A DNA stretch of 64,000 nt. It comes from Himantopus leucocephalus. Lineage: Eukaryota > Chordata > Aves > Charadriiformes > Recurvirostridae. This document shows positions 61,776 to 64,000 of the stretch, piece after piece. The notes under the pieces are model-generated. The model saw only the letters and a program-made list of their open reading frames with translations. It was not told where the DNA came from and did not search any database. The translations under genes and the position numbers were made by a program. How positions within the stretch are numbered: position 1 is the stretch's first letter; every line of letters starts with the position of its first letter. The DNA is taken from the NCBI GenBank assembly GCA_003993805.1, contig RSEF01000005.1, forward strand, positions 16,069,932-16,133,931. Reading direction: 5' to 3'.

Positions 61776-64000
61776 TAAAAGAGGAAATGCCTAATATTTC
61801 TTATTCTTCCGTGACTGGGAGAGGGAGACTGAACTTTGTTCAGCATCCCTGGAAATGCAGACCCCCAAGGACAGATTTTTCAGCCCTCCTCCCTGAAGCT
61901 TCAGCCCTCTCTCAGGCATCTGAGTACAAGCCATATTTCCCAGATAGTTCAGGACCCAAAATGCCTTTTTTTTTTTTCTCTCCAATCTGGTCCTTGGCAG
62001 GATTGATTGTCTTGTTGCAAGACTATATCTAAAATGTCTTACTATTACTGGCAGCAATCAATATTTATAACCACTCACAGTGTTTATTTATAAAAAAATC
62101 AAATGTTCCAACAAAGAAGAGATGCTGTTATTAATATCCAGCATGATTAATAATCACATTCAGAGTTGCAGGGAGGCCCACGCTGTCAGACTCATGCACT
62201 TTGCTTTTTCTAATGGCTCTGCAGGAATTTGAACCGTAATATGTTTCATGCACAGGGACAAAGACGTTTTGTCTCAGGGAAGGAGTATGTGGATGTTTTT
62301 GACTTAAAGAGCCAGTGCCGCATTCAGAACTTCACAAACAAACCATTTTGATCCCGAGCCCATCAGTCTGCCACGTCTTCCCAGTGAGGGTGTATCTCCT
62401 CCTGTTGCTGAAGACCCAGTTCCAAGCAGTAGATTTGCAGCTTGCTGAAAAATGTTACACCCCCTCTATGTCAGGGCAGCCATCACCTGCTCTGCTTCTC
62501 TGCCACCCACTGGAAGTATCTCAGCCAGGCAAACGGGTTCACATCTCTCTGCCTGCTGAGGCTTCTCAGGCTGCCGAGGGTAAGATGAGCTCCATGGGAA
62601 TGATGTTGCCCCAAATCAAAAAAGGAAAACCCATACAGCCCTGAGCAATGCTTTCTTTCCTCCTTCACCTGTTCCTTCAGTGCTACCACAGCCACTTAGG
62701 GACAGAAGAGGGAACGTGCAAAGCTGTTGTCGAGGTATCAGATATGAGGCCACTCGTCCCCACACCAGATATTAGGTGGTGAAGGAGGGACAGGTGTTTC
62801 TGATGCAATAAGCTCATAAGGGAGCAAAGTTCACTCCCACTCCTTAGTGCTGGGCTGTGCAAGGCAATGTTTGACCACCTGTGCGTTGCACTTTTCCTGC
62901 TGCAGGAGGTAATGACAATAAAACCAGAGGCAGTAAAGGGACAGAGTTTCAGAGAGACCAGAGCCTTGATTACTTCCTCATAGCTGCTTGTCCTCTGTGG
63001 CACCGCTTTATTACCAGACCGGCAAAGCAAGGCGACTGAAAAGCCAATATGAAAATCAGCTATATATGAGAGACATTGTCTGCGCTGCTATCAAGCACCC
63101 TGTTTTGCGCAAATCTGGTCATGAGAACCACAGGAGGGAAAAATAAGGAAAGAAACCTTCAGGTTTGCTATTCCATGGCAGCTCTCAGCCAGCGCTGAGC
63201 CAGTGTCCGTACTGCAGTGTCTCTCTTCAGGGGTTTTGGGACCAAGCAGAGCCCTCTGATAGACTGGGACAGCACTCAGGTCCATGCTGTCTTGCACCTT
63301 GGCTTTTATACTGAGCTCTGCAGAGCTTTACACGACTGCCAAATCCTCGTGTGAGAGGATTGTCCGCCCCAACTCCTGTGGTCTGGTCTGTATGGATCCC
63401 CCTCAGCTTCCCATCAGTTCCTGAAAAGCTCTGGTGCTGCTGAGGAACAGCTGGGAACAAAGCCACCCTATGCCTGGAAGCCAGGAGGACCAGGGCATGC
63501 ACCTTTTTGGGGTCCTCTTGTGCCAGCCAGGCACGGGCGGATACGGTTGGCAGAACAAGAAGGATAGGAGTGAGTGAACACAGTACTTCTTGCAGTGCGT
63601 CCCAGGACGCACAGTCCAGATCCCACAAGCCCATGGGCTGCACCAAAGCCTTTCTGTCCAGACTGTCTGGCAATAATCTTGCAGTTTAAATCCTGGTAGA
63701 CGCAAATAAGCTGCGGGACAGTAATCCAGGGAAAAGTTGGTGCAAACCCCTCCAACATCAAGCGTTATAAACCTCCCCGATGCTCTGCGCTTCCTACCAC
63801 ATCTGTATGCCAAGAACTGTTTCTTGTTAAGCACCTTATATTCATGTCCTCCAGGGTCTAGCAAGCCTGTTGCCCTGAACAAGGAGCACCTTTTCTTTAT
63901 GCATGTGCATAGGGCTTAGCACAAAAGAGCCCTACGGCCTTCCAGGCTTGCTATTGTCAAATAAATAATGGCTGCCATGCATATTTTAGAGGGTTTGAAA

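Larger units (their letters stand above)
47916..64000. other. Downstream intergenic stretch, no gene recognised
   Basis: Sixteen kilobases without a recognisable coding exon. Overlapping + frames at 52353-53174 and 52555-53397 exceed 270 codons, but they overlap in different frames, are rich in Ser, Pro and Cys without domain structure, and lie in stop-poor CT-rich DNA. In mammals the next gene downstream of DUSP8 on this strand is MOB2, and no MOB2 exon is visible. Contents: small repeats, two MIR-like SINEs, a MEF2/AP-1 motif cluster at 49.5 kb and a poly-A run with one N. Confidence 0.65.

Noticed and set aside
47916..64000. Search for exons of MOB2, the expected downstream neighbour
   Set aside because: No frame resembles the MOB family. 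The gene probably lies beyond the window.
1..64000. A novel defence, CRISPR or mobile gene system
   Set aside because: The window is vertebrate chromosomal DNA with one known gene. No arrays, integrases or gene clusters were found.

Overview
This is vertebrate nuclear DNA, most likely avian. It carries one recognisable protein-coding gene, DUSP8 (dual-specificity phosphatase 8, a MAP-kinase phosphatase), on the + strand, split into six coding exons between 14322 and 42244. The bird assignment rests on three things: a CR1 LINE 3' end with its degenerate ATTCTATG-type terminal repeat near 4.2 kb, assembly gaps sitting in long poly-G/poly-C tracts, and a compact version of a vertebrate gene. Nothing in the window resembles prokaryotic or phage DNA, and no tRNA, rRNA or CRISPR array was seen. 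Almost all long open frames outside the six exons are stop-poor frames in GC-rich sequence, not genes.

Layout: 1-14145 is upstream flank or 5' intron, without a recognisable coding exon, and holds a CR1 3' end, an older CR1-like fragment and small tandem repeats. A splice acceptor at 14145 opens the exon with the DUSP8 start codon (14322). A 6.4-kb intron follows and contains a CpG island at 15.3-16.3 kb. Exon 2 (20975-21113) is followed by a 16.8-kb intron holding a 772-base gap and a second CpG island at 29.5-30.5 kb. Exons 3 to 6 (37875-42244) carry the rest of the rhodanese domain, the phosphatase domain and the long C-terminal tail. The 3' UTR starts with a poly-G tract and probably runs to a poly(A) signal at 47893, with an earlier candidate at 46388. 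From about 47.9 to 64 kb I see no gene, only ancient MIR-like SINEs, simple repeats and a cluster of MEF2/AP-1-type sites at 49.5 kb.

The exons join in phase (231+139+167+160+124+1093 nt) into a 637-residue protein with the MAPK-docking basic motif (residues 53-61), general acid Asp215, catalytic Cys246 and Arg252, and the conserved C-terminal blocks shared with DUSP16.

The most interesting unexplained signal is in the 29.5-30.5 kb CpG island. There a 40-codon open frame starting at 30076 ends at a possible donor in the same phase as DUSP8 exon 3. Upstream lies a triplicated 11-bp repeat that makes a chain of overlapping mini-ORFs. This could be an alternative promoter and first exon giving a DUSP8 form without the MAPK-docking motif. 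It is an inference: a stronger, phase-incompatible donor lies 322 nt further on.
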